Source: Clostridium sp. Ade.TY | GTDB lineage: Bacteria > Bacillota > Clostridia > Clostridiales > Clostridiaceae | NCBI RefSeq assembly: GCF_000498355.1 | Contig: NZ_AVSV01000003.1 | Location: 248,001 to 312,000 of the forward strand | Length of the DNA: 64,000 nt | Direction: 5' to 3' | Shown: positions 8,607-17,162 of the stretch, one piece after another | How positions within the stretch are numbered: the stretch's first letter is position 1 | Layout: every line of letters starts with the position of its first letter | Translations under genes and position numbers: made by a program | The notes under the pieces: model-generated | Told to the model about the DNA's origin: nothing | Databases searched by the model: none | What the model saw: only the letters and a program-made list of their open reading frames with translations

Positions 8607-9524
8607 TTATAATATACTCATTATTATAGGAATTGTTATTATAGAAAATAATGTTGTTATAAACACTAATTTAGCAGCTAAATCTTTTTCTATATTATAT
8701 TGAGTTGCAAAAGCTGAACATACTACAGCTGATGGAGTAGCTTCTAATAATATACAAATATTTTTAAGCAAGTAATCTGCTTTTATTAATGTAGCTAATA
8801 TAAATATTAATATAGGAATTATTATTAGTTTAATAAAACTTATATAATAAACTATTGGTTCTTTGAAAATTTCCTTTATATTTAATTTACTAAGCATAGA
8901 CCCAACTATAAGCATAGCTAAAGGGGTAGTCATATTACCTACTAATGATATAGCTTGAGAAATAGGATATGGAAGTTTATAGTTTGTTACTAATAAAATA
9001 CTACCTAGTATTATAGCGATAATACCTGGATTTAATAAAATTTTTTTTATTGAGGCTGTTTTATTAGTTTTGAAATTAGTTTTATTAAATAACATAACTC
9101 CATAAGTGAAAAGTAGTATATTATAAGGAATTCCATAAATTGCAGTATAAAATACGCCTGTATTACCATAAAGTCCAGCCATAAGTGGATATCCCATGAA
9201 TCCTGCATTTGAATATATAAGAGCGCATCTAGAAACTATTGATTTATCTTTATCATATTTTAAACAAAATAGTTTGCTTACTAATATTAGAAATATATGA
9301 ATTACTGCTGAGTATATAAAGATAAGACATGCATTATGAATAACTTCTTTTGAAATATTATAATCAAATGAGGATAGTATTAAGAAGGGAAGGGCAATAT
9401 TTAAAAGAAAATTAGATAGTGTTTTATTACCTTCATCAGTTATTATTTTCTTTTTACTTGCGTATATTCCAACAATGATAATCAAAAATAAAATTATAAC
9501 TTGATTTATTATTGTGATATTCAA
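8607..9524 (-). CDS. AEC-family (auxin efflux carrier-like) transporter
   Basis: The 305-aa protein has about ten hydrophobic helices, and its start, MNITIINQVIILFLIIIVG followed by YASKKKII, is typical of AEC permeases (malate/organic anion carriers and unknowns). I chose the TTG at 9524 because AGGAGATG lies just upstream; the frame could be extended to 9584 but would then run through that binding site. Near the C-terminus, ATPSAVVCSAFATQY matches the conserved family segment. The gene lies between the decarboxylase modules and tyrS, with its own promoter region and a striking inverted repeat at 9566-9601. Substrate is unknown; organic acid or aromatic amino acid derivatives are possible. 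Confidence 0.8.
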   Translation of the reverse strand: MNITIINQVIILFLIIIVGIYASKKKIITDEGNKTLSNFLLNIALPFLILSSFDYNISKEVIHNACLIFIYSAVIHIFLILVSKLFCLKYDKDKSIVSRCALIYSNAGFMGYPLMAGLYGNTGVFYTAIYGIPYNILLFTYGVMLFNKTNFKTNKTASIKKILLNPGIIAIILGSILLVTNYKLPYPISQAISLVGNMTTPLAMLIVGSMLSKLNIKEIFKEPIVYYISFIKLIIIPILIFILATLIKADYLLKNICILLEATPSAVVCSAFATQYNIEKDLAAKLVFITTLFSIITIPIIMSIL

Positions 9525-9565
9525 TATATCATCTCCTATATTAAGTTTTAAAAGCATTAAAAAAT

Positions 9566-9607
9566 AAAGGATATCGAAAAGCATTAAAATCGATATCCTT
9601 TATTATA
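9566..9607 (-). promoter_or_regulatory. Inverted repeat at the AEC promoter (operator or leader hairpin)
   Basis: AAAGGATATCGA (9566-9577) and TCGATATCCTTT (9590-9601) are perfect 12-base inverted arms with a 12-base spacer. On the minus strand a TATAAT (9607-9602) is directly adjacent, so the repeat overlaps the expected transcription start, as an operator would. In the same direction the repeat is followed by ATTTTTT, so a terminator/attenuator reading for upstream transcripts is also possible. Confidence 0.5.
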
Positions 9608-9781
9608 CATTAAAAATGAGTGACATATTTAAACATATTTTATTTTTAGCATTATTTTAACATTTTATAATTTATATTAATTATCTTTTATGAACAGTGT
9701 AGTGTATAAATTTTTAAATTTTCCGAACTAATTTAATTCATATAATTATAGTTAAATATTTAATTTTAAACTTAATCCCCT

Positions 9782-9845
9782 AAAAAAAGTTTTAAATTAA
9801 AATTTATATAATTATATTTATAATTTAATTTTTAATATTTAAAAC
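9782..9845 (-). terminator. Terminator of tyrS
   Basis: Directly after the tyrS stop codon an AT-rich stem pairs GTTTTAAAT...TTAAAA (9845-9830) with the complementary segment at 9804-9789, followed by seven T residues on the minus strand (9788-9782). The AT-rich stem is weak but long. Confidence 0.6.
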
Positions 9846-9846
9846 A

Positions 9847-11076
9847 TTATTTTAGTATTAATTTAGTAAATCCTTTTTTACCTTTTTTAATCATTGCGAA
9901 TCCTTGATTAAAGTGATCTTTTTCCAAAGTTTTTCCGAAATCTTCAACTTTTTCATCGTTTATAGCTAATCCACCTTGAGTTACAAATCTCTTAGCTTCT
10001 GATTTTGATGGGAAAACTTCAGTTTCAACTAATATATCAATTAAGTTGTTTCCAAGTTTAATTTCTTCTAATTCGATAGTAGGTACGTGTTCTAAATCAA
10101 CGCCACCTTCAAATAGTGCTTCTGAAGCTTTTAAAGCTTTTTCTGCTTCTTCTTCACCATGAACTAATTTAGTTACTTCGAATGCTAATCTCTTCTTAGC
10201 TTCGTTTATAGCAGCTCCTTCAACTGAGCATAATTCATTTATTTCATCAACTGGTACGAAAGTTAAAAGTTTTAAGCACTTTTCAACGTCAGCATCAGCT
10301 ATGTTTCTCCAGTATTGGAAGAATTCAAATGGTGAAACTCTTTCAGGATCAAGCCATAAAGCTCCTCCAACAGTTTTACCCATTTTTTCACCTTCGCTGT
10401 TAGTAAGTAGAGTACAAGTCATAGCGTATACGCTTTCTCCTTTTTTCTTTCTTACTAAGTCAACACCAGCAATCATGTTTGACCATTGGTCGTCTCCACC
10501 AAGTTCCATCTTACAACCAAATTTTTCATTTAAAACTAAGAAGTCGTAAGCTTGCATTAACATGTAGTTAAATTCTAAGAATGATAAACCTCTATCAAGA
10601 GCAAATCTTCTCTTGAAAGCATCAGCAGCTAACATTTTGTTAACAGTGAAGTGTCCACCAACTTCTCTTAAGAAATCTATGTAGTTTAATCCTCTAAGCC
10701 AATCAGCATTGTTTACTAATATAGCTTTGTCATCTCCAAAATCTATGAATCTTGAAAGTTGTTTCTTTATTGATTCAACGTTATGATGAATTTGTTCATC
10801 AGTTAACATCTTTCTCATATCAGTTTTTCCACTTGGATCTCCGATAGTAACAGTACCACCACCAACAAGTACGATTGGTCTGTGTCCAGCTCTTTGCATA
10901 TGAGCCATGAACATCATTGCTATAAAGTGACCAACGTGTAAGCTATCAGCTGTTGGGTCGAATCCAATGTAGAAAGTAACTTTCTCTTTTCCAAGTAATT
11001 CTCTTGTTTCTTCTTCATGTGTGAATTGTTTAATGTATCCACGTTCTTTTAAAACGTCTAAAACATTTCTTTCCAT
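9847..11076 (-). CDS. tyrS: Tyrosyl-tRNA synthetase
   Basis: The 409-aa class I synthetase charges tRNA-Tyr. The HIGH-type motif is SLHVGHF (about residues 40-46), the KMSKS-type loop is EKMGKT, and [17 protein letters not shown] lies after the nucleotide-binding fold. A C-terminal S4 domain (about 340-405) binds tRNA. The ATG at 11076 is chosen because GGAGG lies 8 bases upstream; an in-frame TTG at 11091 overlaps that binding site. Expression is controlled by the tyrosine T-box leader at 11293-11590. Proximity to the tyrosine decarboxylase modules resembles the enterococcal tyrS-tdc-tyrP arrangement, though here tyrS is on the other strand. Confidence 0.97.
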   Translation of the reverse strand: MERNVLDVLKERGYIKQFTHEEETRELLGKEKVTFYIGFDPTADSLHVGHFIAMMFMAHMQRAGHRPIVLVGGGTVTIGDPSGKTDMRKMLTDEQIHHNVESIKKQLSRFIDFGDDKAILVNNADWLRGLNYIDFLREVGGHFTVNKMLAADAFKRRFALDRGLSFLEFNYMLMQAYDFLVLNEKFGCKMELGGDDQWSNMIAGVDLVRKKKGESVYAMTCTLLTNSEGEKMGKTVGGALWLDPERVSPFEFFQYWRNIADADVEKCLKLLTFVPVDEINELCSVEGAAINEAKKRLAFEVTKLVHGEEEAEKALKASEALFEGGVDLEHVPTIELEEIKLGNNLIDILVETEVFPSKSEAKRFVTQGGLAINDEKVEDFGKTLEKDHFNQGFAMIKKGKKGFTKLILK

Positions 11077-11125
11077 ATCTCTAACCTCCAATAATTAATG
11101 TGATTTATATTTTTAGCATTAATTA

Positions 11126-11154
11126 TTGACCTTCTGAAAAAAATACAATATAAT
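11126..11154 (+). promoter_or_regulatory. Sigma-A-like promoter opposite the tyrS leader
   Basis: TTGACC (11126-11131), a 17-base spacer and TATAAT (11149-11154) on the plus strand. It points away from tyrS into the tyrS 5' untranslated region. Confidence 0.5.
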
Positions 11155-11160
11155 AGTATT

Positions 11161-11251
11161 TGGGAAAAATCATATTGTAGAAGAACAATAATTATGCTTA
11201 ATTATTAACTCTTTTATAGAGCTATATAAACATTGTTTATATAGTTTTTTT
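11161..11251 (+). ncRNA. Candidate antisense small RNA in the tyrS leader, about 90 nt
   Basis: Downstream of the promoter at 11126-11154, the plus strand carries AATAATTA-TGCT-TAATTATT (a perfect 8-bp hairpin near 11190-11209) and ends in CTATATAAAC-ATT-GTTTATATAG (11222-11244) followed by seven T residues, a good intrinsic terminator. No ribosome binding site plus start codon is visible in between. The RNA would be complementary to the tyrS mRNA between the T-box terminator and the tyrS start, so it could affect only read-through transcripts. All elements are visible, but expression is inferred. Confidence 0.45.
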
Positions 11252-11292
11252 ATTATGGTACAAATTATGAGTGAAAATTATTTTTATACAAT

Positions 11293-11590
11293 AAAAAAAC
11301 CCCATCCAATAAGGACGAGATTACTCACGCGGTACCACCTTAATTCGAAACATACAAAATATGTATGTAACATCTTAATAAGTTAATAACGGTTCTTAAC
11401 CGATAGCATCTAATATTTATCAAAATATGATAAAGTTCAATGTATGACTCCAAGATGTATTCAAAATAAATGATTTAGCGCCTCTCATCAACCGGCAACT
11501 TTCTGTTAAACCTTAGATATTTTTACTTGTTCTTTTCATAGTCTTTAATATTATTTTTGTAAACAGCGGTTTGTTCTGCTACATGAACTC
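11293..11590 (-). promoter_or_regulatory. Tyrosine-specific T-box leader of tyrS
   Basis: The minus strand contains the T-box core AAGGTGGTACCGCG (near 11341-11328), which pairs with the tRNA acceptor end. The specifier region reads GAATACATCTTGGAG, placing TAC (Tyr) at 11459-11457. The Stem I distal loop sequences (GGTTGATGAGAGG) are upstream. The terminator CTCGTCC-TTATT-GGATGGG followed by seven T residues lies at about 11319-11293. Uncharged tRNA-Tyr should favour antitermination and tyrS expression. Confidence 0.95.
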
Positions 11591-11619
11591 ATTATAAACC
11601 TATAAATTTTTATAGTCAA
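11591..11619 (-). promoter_or_regulatory. Sigma-A promoter of the tyrS T-box transcript
   Basis: On the minus strand TTGACT (11619-11614), a 17-base spacer and a perfect TATAAT (11596-11591). Confidence 0.85.
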
Positions 11620-11912
11620 CAATATTTTTTTTATATTTTAGTTTAAATTAGCATTTAAGTACAAATTTTAGATTAAGTATCTGTAAATATATGTCTTGAG
11701 AATGAGGTGGATAAAGGGGTTTAATAAATTTTGTCATTTAAAAATTATTAATATTTATAGTGTATAATTTTATTATAAGATATTAAGTTGTATTAAAATT
11801 TAACACTTTTTTATGACTTAAATTAAAAATATTTTGATTTTAAGTTATAAATTTTGTATATAAATTAAAACTTTATATAATAGATAAAATTAAATAAGAA
11901 AGAGGTTTAAAC
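11620..11912. other. Divergent spacer between tyrS leader and cation exchanger
   Basis: No ORF with a ribosome binding site is visible. A TATAAT at 11876-11881 with a weak TTTGTA 17 bases upstream is the probable promoter of the exchanger at 11913. The rest is AT-rich without a clear structure. Confidence 0.4.
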
Positions 11913-12956
11913 ATGAAAATATTAAAGTACTTATTAATATTTATTCCTATAAGTATTATTGCTGAATTTATGCATGTATCCCCAACAATAATATTTGTAT
12001 TAGCAGCGCTTTCAATAATTCCTTTAGCAGGTCTTATGGGAGAGGCAACAGAAGAGATATCATTTTACACAGGTCCTAAAATAGGAGGGTTTTTAAATGC
12101 AACATTTGGAAATGCAACTGAACTTATAATATCATTTTTTGCATTAAAAAGTGGTTTGTTTGATGTAGTTAAGGCTTCTATTGCAGGTTCAGTTATAGGA
12201 AATGTTTTATTGGTTTTAGGTGCTAGTATGTTAGCTGGAGGGTTAAAATATAAAACTCAAAAGTTTAATAAAAAGATTATAGATGTAAGTTCAAGTATGC
12301 TTTTATTTGCTGTTATAGGTCTTAGTATTCCAGCAATATTTACACATACAGTTAGTAAAGATTTATTAAATACTAAGTATGAAGGTCTTAGTGTTATAGT
12401 AGCTATAATTATGTTTCTTATATACATATTAAGTTTAGTTTTTTCATTTTTTACTCATAAAGATTTATATACTTCAGAAGCAGAAGAAGGTGGAAAAGCT
12501 AAATGGTCAATGAAAAAATCAATTTTAGTTTTAGCTGTAGCCACTGTTTTAATTGCTATAGAAAGTGAATTTTTAGTAAGTGGGGTTGAACCTATAACTA
12601 AAACTTTAGGTTTAAGTGAATTTTTTGTTGGTATAATTTTAATACCTATAATAGGTAATGCTGCAGAACATAGCACTGCTATTGTTATGGCACTTAAAAA
12701 TAAAATGGATGTTTCTGTTGAAATAGCTCTAGGATCAAGTCTTCAAATAATATTATTTGTTGCACCGGTTTTAGTGTTTTTAAGTTTAATATTTACACCA
12801 ATGAGTATAGTATTTAATCCTTTTGAACTTGTTGCCTTAATAGTTGCAGTTTTAATAGCTAATAAGGTAGCTTTAGATGGAGAATCAAATTGGCTTGAAG
12901 GAGTACAGTTGTTGGCGGTTTATATTATAATAGCGGCTTCATTTTTTATAGTATAA
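11913..12956 (+). CDS. Calcium/proton (cation) antiporter, CAX family
   Basis: The 347-aa membrane protein has about 11 helices and the two inverted c-repeats of Ca2+/cation exchangers: GNATELI after FYTGPKIGGFLNATF (residues 66-72) and GNAAEHSTA (residues 248-256), whose acidic residues (E70, E252) bind the cation. It should export Ca2+ (or another cation) in exchange for H+. Length matches prokaryotic CAX/ChaA proteins. AAGAGAGG-like sequence (AAGAAAGAGG) precedes the ATG. It has its own promoter and is followed, 31 bases later, by a nitroreductase that may be co-transcribed. Confidence 0.9.
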   Translation: MKILKYLLIFIPISIIAEFMHVSPTIIFVLAALSIIPLAGLMGEATEEISFYTGPKIGGFLNATFGNATELIISFFALKSGLFDVVKASIAGSVIGNVLLVLGASMLAGGLKYKTQKFNKKIIDVSSSMLLFAVIGLSIPAIFTHTVSKDLLNTKYEGLSVIVAIIMFLIYILSLVFSFFTHKDLYTSEAEEGGKAKWSMKKSILVLAVATVLIAIESEFLVSGVEPITKTLGLSEFFVGIILIPIIGNAAEHSTAIVMALKNKMDVSVEIALGSSLQIILFVAPVLVFLSLIFTPMSIVFNPFELVALIVAVLIANKVALDGESNWLEGVQLLAVYIIIAASFFIV

Positions 12957-12987
12957 TATAGGTAATATTATAAAAGGTGGTTAGATT

Positions 12988-13503
12988 ATGATTGATTTAT
13001 TATCTAAAAGAAGAAGTATAAGAAAATATAAAGATAAGATGGTTGAAGATTTTAAGGTAGAACAAATACTTAGAGGAGCGCTTCTTGCTCCATCTTCAAT
13101 GAATAAAAAACCAGTAGAATTTGTAGTGGTTAATGATAAATATACATTAAAACAATTAGAGGATTGTAAAGATAAAGGAACAATAGCTCTAAAGACAGCT
13201 CCATTAGCTATTGTAGTTATAGCTGATTTTGAAAAAAGCAATGTTTGGATTGAAGATGCATCTATTGCATCTTCAAATATTATGTTAGAAGCTGAAAATC
13301 TAGGGCTTGGAACTTGTTGGATACAGATTAGAAATAGACAAAATAATTGTATGGATTCAGAAGATGCTGTAAGAAAAGTATTAAATATACCAAGTAATAT
13401 GGGAGTGTTGAATATAATTACTTTAGGTTATAAGGATGAAGAAAAAGCAAGTTATAATTTAGAGAATTTAAATTTTACAAAAATTCATTATAATAAATAT
13501 TAA
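12988..13503 (+). CDS. Nitroreductase family protein (FMN-dependent)
   Basis: The 171-aa protein begins MIDLLSKRRSIRKYKDK, the FMN-phosphate binding segment of nitroreductases, and has APSSMNKKPVEFVVV and the GLGTCWIQIR stretch typical of the small, single-domain branch. It probably reduces a nitro, quinone or flavin-like substrate with NAD(P)H; the true substrate is unknown. AAAGGTGG precedes the start. It lies 31 bases after the cation exchanger without a terminator between, so the two may form an operon that ends at 13547. Confidence 0.85.
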   Translation: MIDLLSKRRSIRKYKDKMVEDFKVEQILRGALLAPSSMNKKPVEFVVVNDKYTLKQLEDCKDKGTIALKTAPLAIVVIADFEKSNVWIEDASIASSNIMLEAENLGLGTCWIQIRNRQNNCMDSEDAVRKVLNIPSNMGVLNIITLGYKDEEKASYNLENLNFTKIHYNKY

Positions 13504-13506
13504 TAA

Positions 13507-13547
13507 AATAAGAGCTTAAATATTAGTTTATAATTTAAGCTCTTATT
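13507..13547 (+). terminator. Terminator after the nitroreductase gene
   Basis: Perfect 15-bp stem (13507-13521 with 13533-13547). The T tail is weak (ACATTTG), but it starts right after the stop codon. Confidence 0.7.
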
Positions 13548-13605
13548 ACATTTGTATATGTATAAATGATATACTATTTAGAATGACATTTAGAAGGGAA
13601 GTAGA

Positions 13606-14811
13606 TTGTTTTTGGAAAAATTATATTATATAGATCAATACATAAGGGAGTTTACAGCAGAAGTAGAAGATGTAAAAGAAAAAAATGGAGAGTATCATGT
13701 AGTATTAGATAAAAGTGCATTTTTCCCTGGAGGGGGAGGGCAACCTTGTGACTTAGGGTTTATAGAAAATTGCGAAGTAATAAATGTTTATGAAGAAGAT
13801 GGAAATGTAATTCATGTATTAAATAAAAAACCAATAAAAATACATAAAGTAAAATGTAAAATAGATTGGAACAGAAGATTTGATTATATGCAACAACATT
13901 TAGCACAGCATACGCTTTCAGGATGTTTCTTTAAATTATTTAATCAAAATACTGCTGGAATTCATTTGGGAAAAGAAATAAGTACTATAGATATAGTAGG
14001 GGAACTTACAGAAGAAAAGATAAGAGAAGCAGAAAAATTTGCTAATAAAATGATAAATGAAAATTTAAAAGTTGAGTTTTTATTTCCAGAAAAAAGAGAA
14101 CTTAAAAAGCTAGGTCTTAGAAGAGATTTACCTAAAACAAATGAAAAAATTAGAATAGTAAAAATAGAAGATCTTGATATAAATGCTTGCTGTGGAGTTC
14201 ATCCAAGTAGAACAATAGAACTTCAATGTATTAAGCTTTTAAGATTTGAAAAGCATAAGGGAAATACAAGAATAGAATATTTAGCTGGAAATAGGGCAAT
14301 AAATGATTATTTAAAAAAAGATGAATTTGTAAGAGATATATGCAATTTCTTAAGTTGTAATGATAAAGAAGCTATAAATAGCATAAAAAAATTAAACGAA
14401 GAAGTTAAAGAGTTAAATAGTAAAAATAGAAGTCTTACATTAGAAATTTCAGATTATAAAGGAAAAGAGCTTATAGAAAATTCCCCTAAGGTAGGAAATA
14501 TATCTATAGTAAAAGAAATATATGATAATGAAGATGTAAAATATGTTAGTAAGATTGCTACAAAGCTTTCAGAAGGTGAAAATGTTATAGCTTTATTTGC
14601 AGTTAAAAATGGAGAAAGAGCAAATTTAATATATGCATGTTCAAAGGGAGTAAACATACGTATGAATGATTTACTTAAAGATTCAATTAGTTTAATTGAT
14701 GGAAGAGGTGGTGGAACCTCAATACTTGCACAAGGTGGCGGTAAAAATAATAATAATTTAGAATCTGTATTAGATTATGCATTTATGAAAATAAGAGAAA
14801 GTTTAAAATAA
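13606..14811 (+). CDS. AlaX-type alanyl-tRNA editing protein with DHHA1 domain
   Basis: The 401-aa protein is a stand-alone editing factor that deacylates mischarged Ser- or Gly-tRNA-Ala. The N-terminal part has SAFFPGGGGQPCDLG (residues 37-51). The zinc site is H98/H102 in MQQHLAQHTLSG and C195/H199 in CCGVHP. A coiled region (about 245-290) leads to a C-terminal DHHA1 domain with GRGGGTSILAQGGG. This is the long AlaX (AlaX-L) layout. Start is TTG at 13606 with GAAGGGAAG ahead. The next gene begins 17 bases later, so the two are probably co-transcribed. Confidence 0.92.
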   Translation: MFLEKLYYIDQYIREFTAEVEDVKEKNGEYHVVLDKSAFFPGGGGQPCDLGFIENCEVINVYEEDGNVIHVLNKKPIKIHKVKCKIDWNRRFDYMQQHLAQHTLSGCFFKLFNQNTAGIHLGKEISTIDIVGELTEEKIREAEKFANKMINENLKVEFLFPEKRELKKLGLRRDLPKTNEKIRIVKIEDLDINACCGVHPSRTIELQCIKLLRFEKHKGNTRIEYLAGNRAINDYLKKDEFVRDICNFLSCNDKEAINSIKKLNEEVKELNSKNRSLTLEISDYKGKELIENSPKVGNISIVKEIYDNEDVKYVSKIATKLSEGENVIALFAVKNGERANLIYACSKGVNIRMNDLLKDSISLIDGRGGGTSILAQGGGKNNNNLESVLDYAFMKIRESLK

Positions 14812-14827
14812 TAAATTAGGTGAATAT

Positions 14828-15793
14828 ATGAATATTTTTACTAATAATACATTTAAGATGGCAACGTCAGCAACTATAGCCATAATGATAGCAGAAGCCT
14901 TTGGTCTTAAGTTTGGTGTTACAGCAGGTATAATAGCAATACTTAGTATACAAAGAACGAAAAAAGAAGCTTTATTAGTTGGTTTTAGAAGGGTGATAGC
15001 AGCAACTATAGCAGTTGGATTATCTTATATTTTATATGTTATGCTTGGAAATAGCTCAATAGTATTTGGATTATTTTTAATTATATTTATTCCTGCCACA
15101 AAAATCTTAAAAGTAGAAGAAGGAATGGTTGTTGGAGCAGTTTTATCAACCCATTTACTTGTTAGTTCAAATATAGATTTAACATGGATAATAAATGAAG
15201 AAGCAGTTACTTTAATAGGTATAGGAGTGGCATCCATATTTAATTTGTATATGCCGTCTTTAAGCGATGAATTTAATAAAAATAAAGAAAAGATAGAAGA
15301 AATATATAGAGATATAATAAATGATATGTCAAAAAGTCTTTTAACAAAAGCTGTTCCAGTAAATGAAAGAAAAAGACTTAGAGAAGTAGAAAAAATAATA
15401 GAAAATACTAAAGAAATAGCTTATAAAATAAATAATAATTATATATTTAAAAATGAATATTACTATATAGATTATATAGAGATGAGAAACAAACAATTAG
15501 AAACGATAAAGAGAATGAATTCTCACTTTTCAAGATTTTCAATAACTTATGATCAAACAATAATAATGGCAAAATTTACTGAAAATATTGCAAATAATAT
15601 ATATTCAAATAATGATTGCATAGAACTTATATATAATTTAAATAAATTAAGAGTTAGATATAAGAGTATGGATCTTCCAAAAACAAGAGAAGAATTTGAG
15701 AATAGAGCTATGCTATTTCAATTTTTAAATGATTTAGAAGATTTTTTATATATAAAGAAAGATTTTATAAAGGTGTATAGAAATAAAAAATAG
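14828..15793 (+). CDS. Aromatic acid exporter (ArAE/DUF939) family membrane protein
   Basis: The 321-aa protein has an N-terminal membrane half (about residues 10-150, around four to six helices) and a C-terminal, mostly helical cytoplasmic domain rich in charged residues. It matches the ArAE_1/DUF939 layout found widely in Firmicutes; FGLKFGVTAGIIAILSIQRTKKEA at the start is characteristic. Its transport substrate is not known; the family name comes from distant similarity to aromatic acid exporters. It lies close behind alaX (17 bases). It ends before a bidirectional terminator at 15803. Confidence 0.8.
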   Translation: MNIFTNNTFKMATSATIAIMIAEAFGLKFGVTAGIIAILSIQRTKKEALLVGFRRVIAATIAVGLSYILYVMLGNSSIVFGLFLIIFIPATKILKVEEGMVVGAVLSTHLLVSSNIDLTWIINEEAVTLIGIGVASIFNLYMPSLSDEFNKNKEKIEEIYRDIINDMSKSLLTKAVPVNERKRLREVEKIIENTKEIAYKINNNYIFKNEYYYIDYIEMRNKQLETIKRMNSHFSRFSITYDQTIIMAKFTENIANNIYSNNDCIELIYNLNKLRVRYKSMDLPKTREEFENRAMLFQFLNDLEDFLYIKKDFIKVYRNKK

Positions 15794-15802
15794 GGTTATC
15801 CA

Positions 15803-15836
15803 TAACGAGAGAATAAAAATCTCTCGTTATTTTTTT
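15803..15836. terminator. Bidirectional terminator
   Basis: TAACGAGAGA (15803-15812) and TCTCTCGTTA (15820-15829) form a perfect 10-bp stem followed by eight T residues. It serves the plus-strand exporter and probably the convergent PHP gene. Confidence 0.9.
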
Positions 15837-16608
15837 ATATATTTATAATATGCATTTTTCTTTCTTTAAAATAAACTGGAGTAAGGTTACATTCTTTTAT
15901 AATATTTAATGCTATATCAAAGTTTTTTCCTATAGTATCTTTATCGTGTGAATCAGAACCTATAGTTACATATTTTCCTCCCAATTCATTATATCTTTTA
16001 TATATAGAAATTAATGAATTTATAGCTTTTTCATCGTTGAATCTTCTAGTATTTACTTCTATAACTTTATTCTTTTCAAGTAAAACTTTAAAAATTTCAT
16101 TTATATAGTCCTCATATTCAGATAAATATATATTATTATCATCAAATGGTAAATATCTGCAAGGGTAATCTATATGAGCTAATGAATCAAAGTTATCGAA
16201 AAGTTTTATATCATTTAGCATTTCTTCAAAGTATGATTTAAAGAAGGATTCTTTGGATAGGTTGTCCTTGTTAGGATCTGAAAAAATATCTACATCATTA
16301 ATAGAATGTATTGAAGCTAAGATAAAGTCAAAAGGAAAAGAATTTGTAATCATAGTAGCTTCTTTAATTATAGTTTTAGAAAGACCTACTTCTATACCTA
16401 AAAGTAAATTTTCACTTCTATAATTTAAATATTTTTCAAAGAAAAGATTGCAATCAACTTTAAATAAACCTTCTACAGGATAATTTAAGTCTAAATGTTC
16501 TGTTAATATACATCCTATGTTAAAATTAGAAGATTTATCTAAAACTTCTGATAATAACATTTTACTATCAGAAGATAGTTCTGTATGCATATGGCTATCA
16601 AAAATCAT
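15835..16608 (-). CDS. Histidinol-phosphatase-like PHP domain protein (HisK type)
   Basis: The 257-aa protein starts MIFDSHMHTELSSDS, the first metal-binding motif of the PHP fold, followed by TEHLDL, ASIHS, LAHIDYP, EVNTRR and finally GSDSHD. These ligands bind the catalytic metal cluster of L-histidinol phosphate phosphatase, the penultimate steps of histidine synthesis. No other his gene is nearby, so the real substrate could differ. Start is the ATG at 16608, with GGAGGTG upstream; an in-frame extension to 16626 overlaps that site. It is a single-gene unit, convergent to the ArAE gene. Confidence 0.85.
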   Translation of the reverse strand: MIFDSHMHTELSSDSKMLLSEVLDKSSNFNIGCILTEHLDLNYPVEGLFKVDCNLFFEKYLNYRSENLLLGIEVGLSKTIIKEATMITNSFPFDFILASIHSINDVDIFSDPNKDNLSKESFFKSYFEEMLNDIKLFDNFDSLAHIDYPCRYLPFDDNNIYLSEYEDYINEIFKVLLEKNKVIEVNTRRFNDEKAINSLISIYKRYNELGGKYVTIGSDSHDKDTIGKNFDIALNIIKECNLTPVYFKERKMHIINI

Positions 16609-16705
16609 AATTTTAAACACCTCCAAATTATATAAATTGCTTTTTTATATTATAGCATAGTATTATAATAAAGAAGATTAATGCCTATAATAAGGAGGAT
16701 ATATT

Positions 16706-17056
16706 ATGAAAGAGTTATTTAAAATAAAAGATATGTCTTTTTATGAAGAAGATTTTTTAGATGATATTAATGAGTATGAGGATATAATTCCAATTATAAA
16801 AGAATTAGAAGAAAAATTAACTTATGAAAAAATTGAATGTGTAGAAATTAATGAATGTTGCAAAATAAGTAAGAAAAATTATTATGTTGAAATACATGGA
16901 TATATAAATTCAAATGATGAATTTGTAACAAAAGAAGAGAAAGAGCAATATGAGAATGTTTTAAAAAATGAAACATTTGATCTTTTTGTTATAAGAGTAT
17001 ATAAATGTGTTGATTGTGGAAAGTGGATTATAGATATTTTAGAGTCAATGGATTAA
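16706..17056 (+). CDS. Conserved-looking hypothetical protein, 116 aa, with CxxC near the C-terminus
   Basis: The acidic protein has no signal peptide or membrane helix. It ends with RVYKCVDCGKWIIDILESMD, where a single CxxC (C102, C105) followed by GKW looks like half of a zinc-binding site; a second cysteine group, ECCK, lies near residue 50, so the two may form one metal site. TAAGGAGGATATATT before the ATG is an excellent ribosome binding site. It resembles small clostridial DUF proteins (possibly DUF3785), but I cannot confirm this. Function is unknown. A terminator at 17067 makes it monocistronic. Confidence 0.75.
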   Translation: MKELFKIKDMSFYEEDFLDDINEYEDIIPIIKELEEKLTYEKIECVEINECCKISKKNYYVEIHGYINSNDEFVTKEEKEQYENVLKNETFDLFVIRVYKCVDCGKWIIDILESMD

Positions 17057-17066
17057 TATTTATTTT

Positions 17067-17092
17067 ACGGGTGATTAATTCACCTGTTTTTT
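17067..17092 (+). terminator. Terminator after the 116-aa hypothetical gene
   Basis: ACGGGTGA-TTAAT-TCACCTGT stem (one G-U pair) followed by seven or more T residues. Confidence 0.85.
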
Positions 17093-17162
17093 TATATAAA
17101 AAATATTGATTTTTATGGTATAAAAGGTATTATATATGTAAAAAGTAATGAGGTGGAGTTAT

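Noticed and set aside
9650-9780. Possible gene in the spacer between the AEC carrier and the tyrS terminator
   Set aside because: All frames on both strands have frequent stops and no binding site; only AT-rich spacer is seen.
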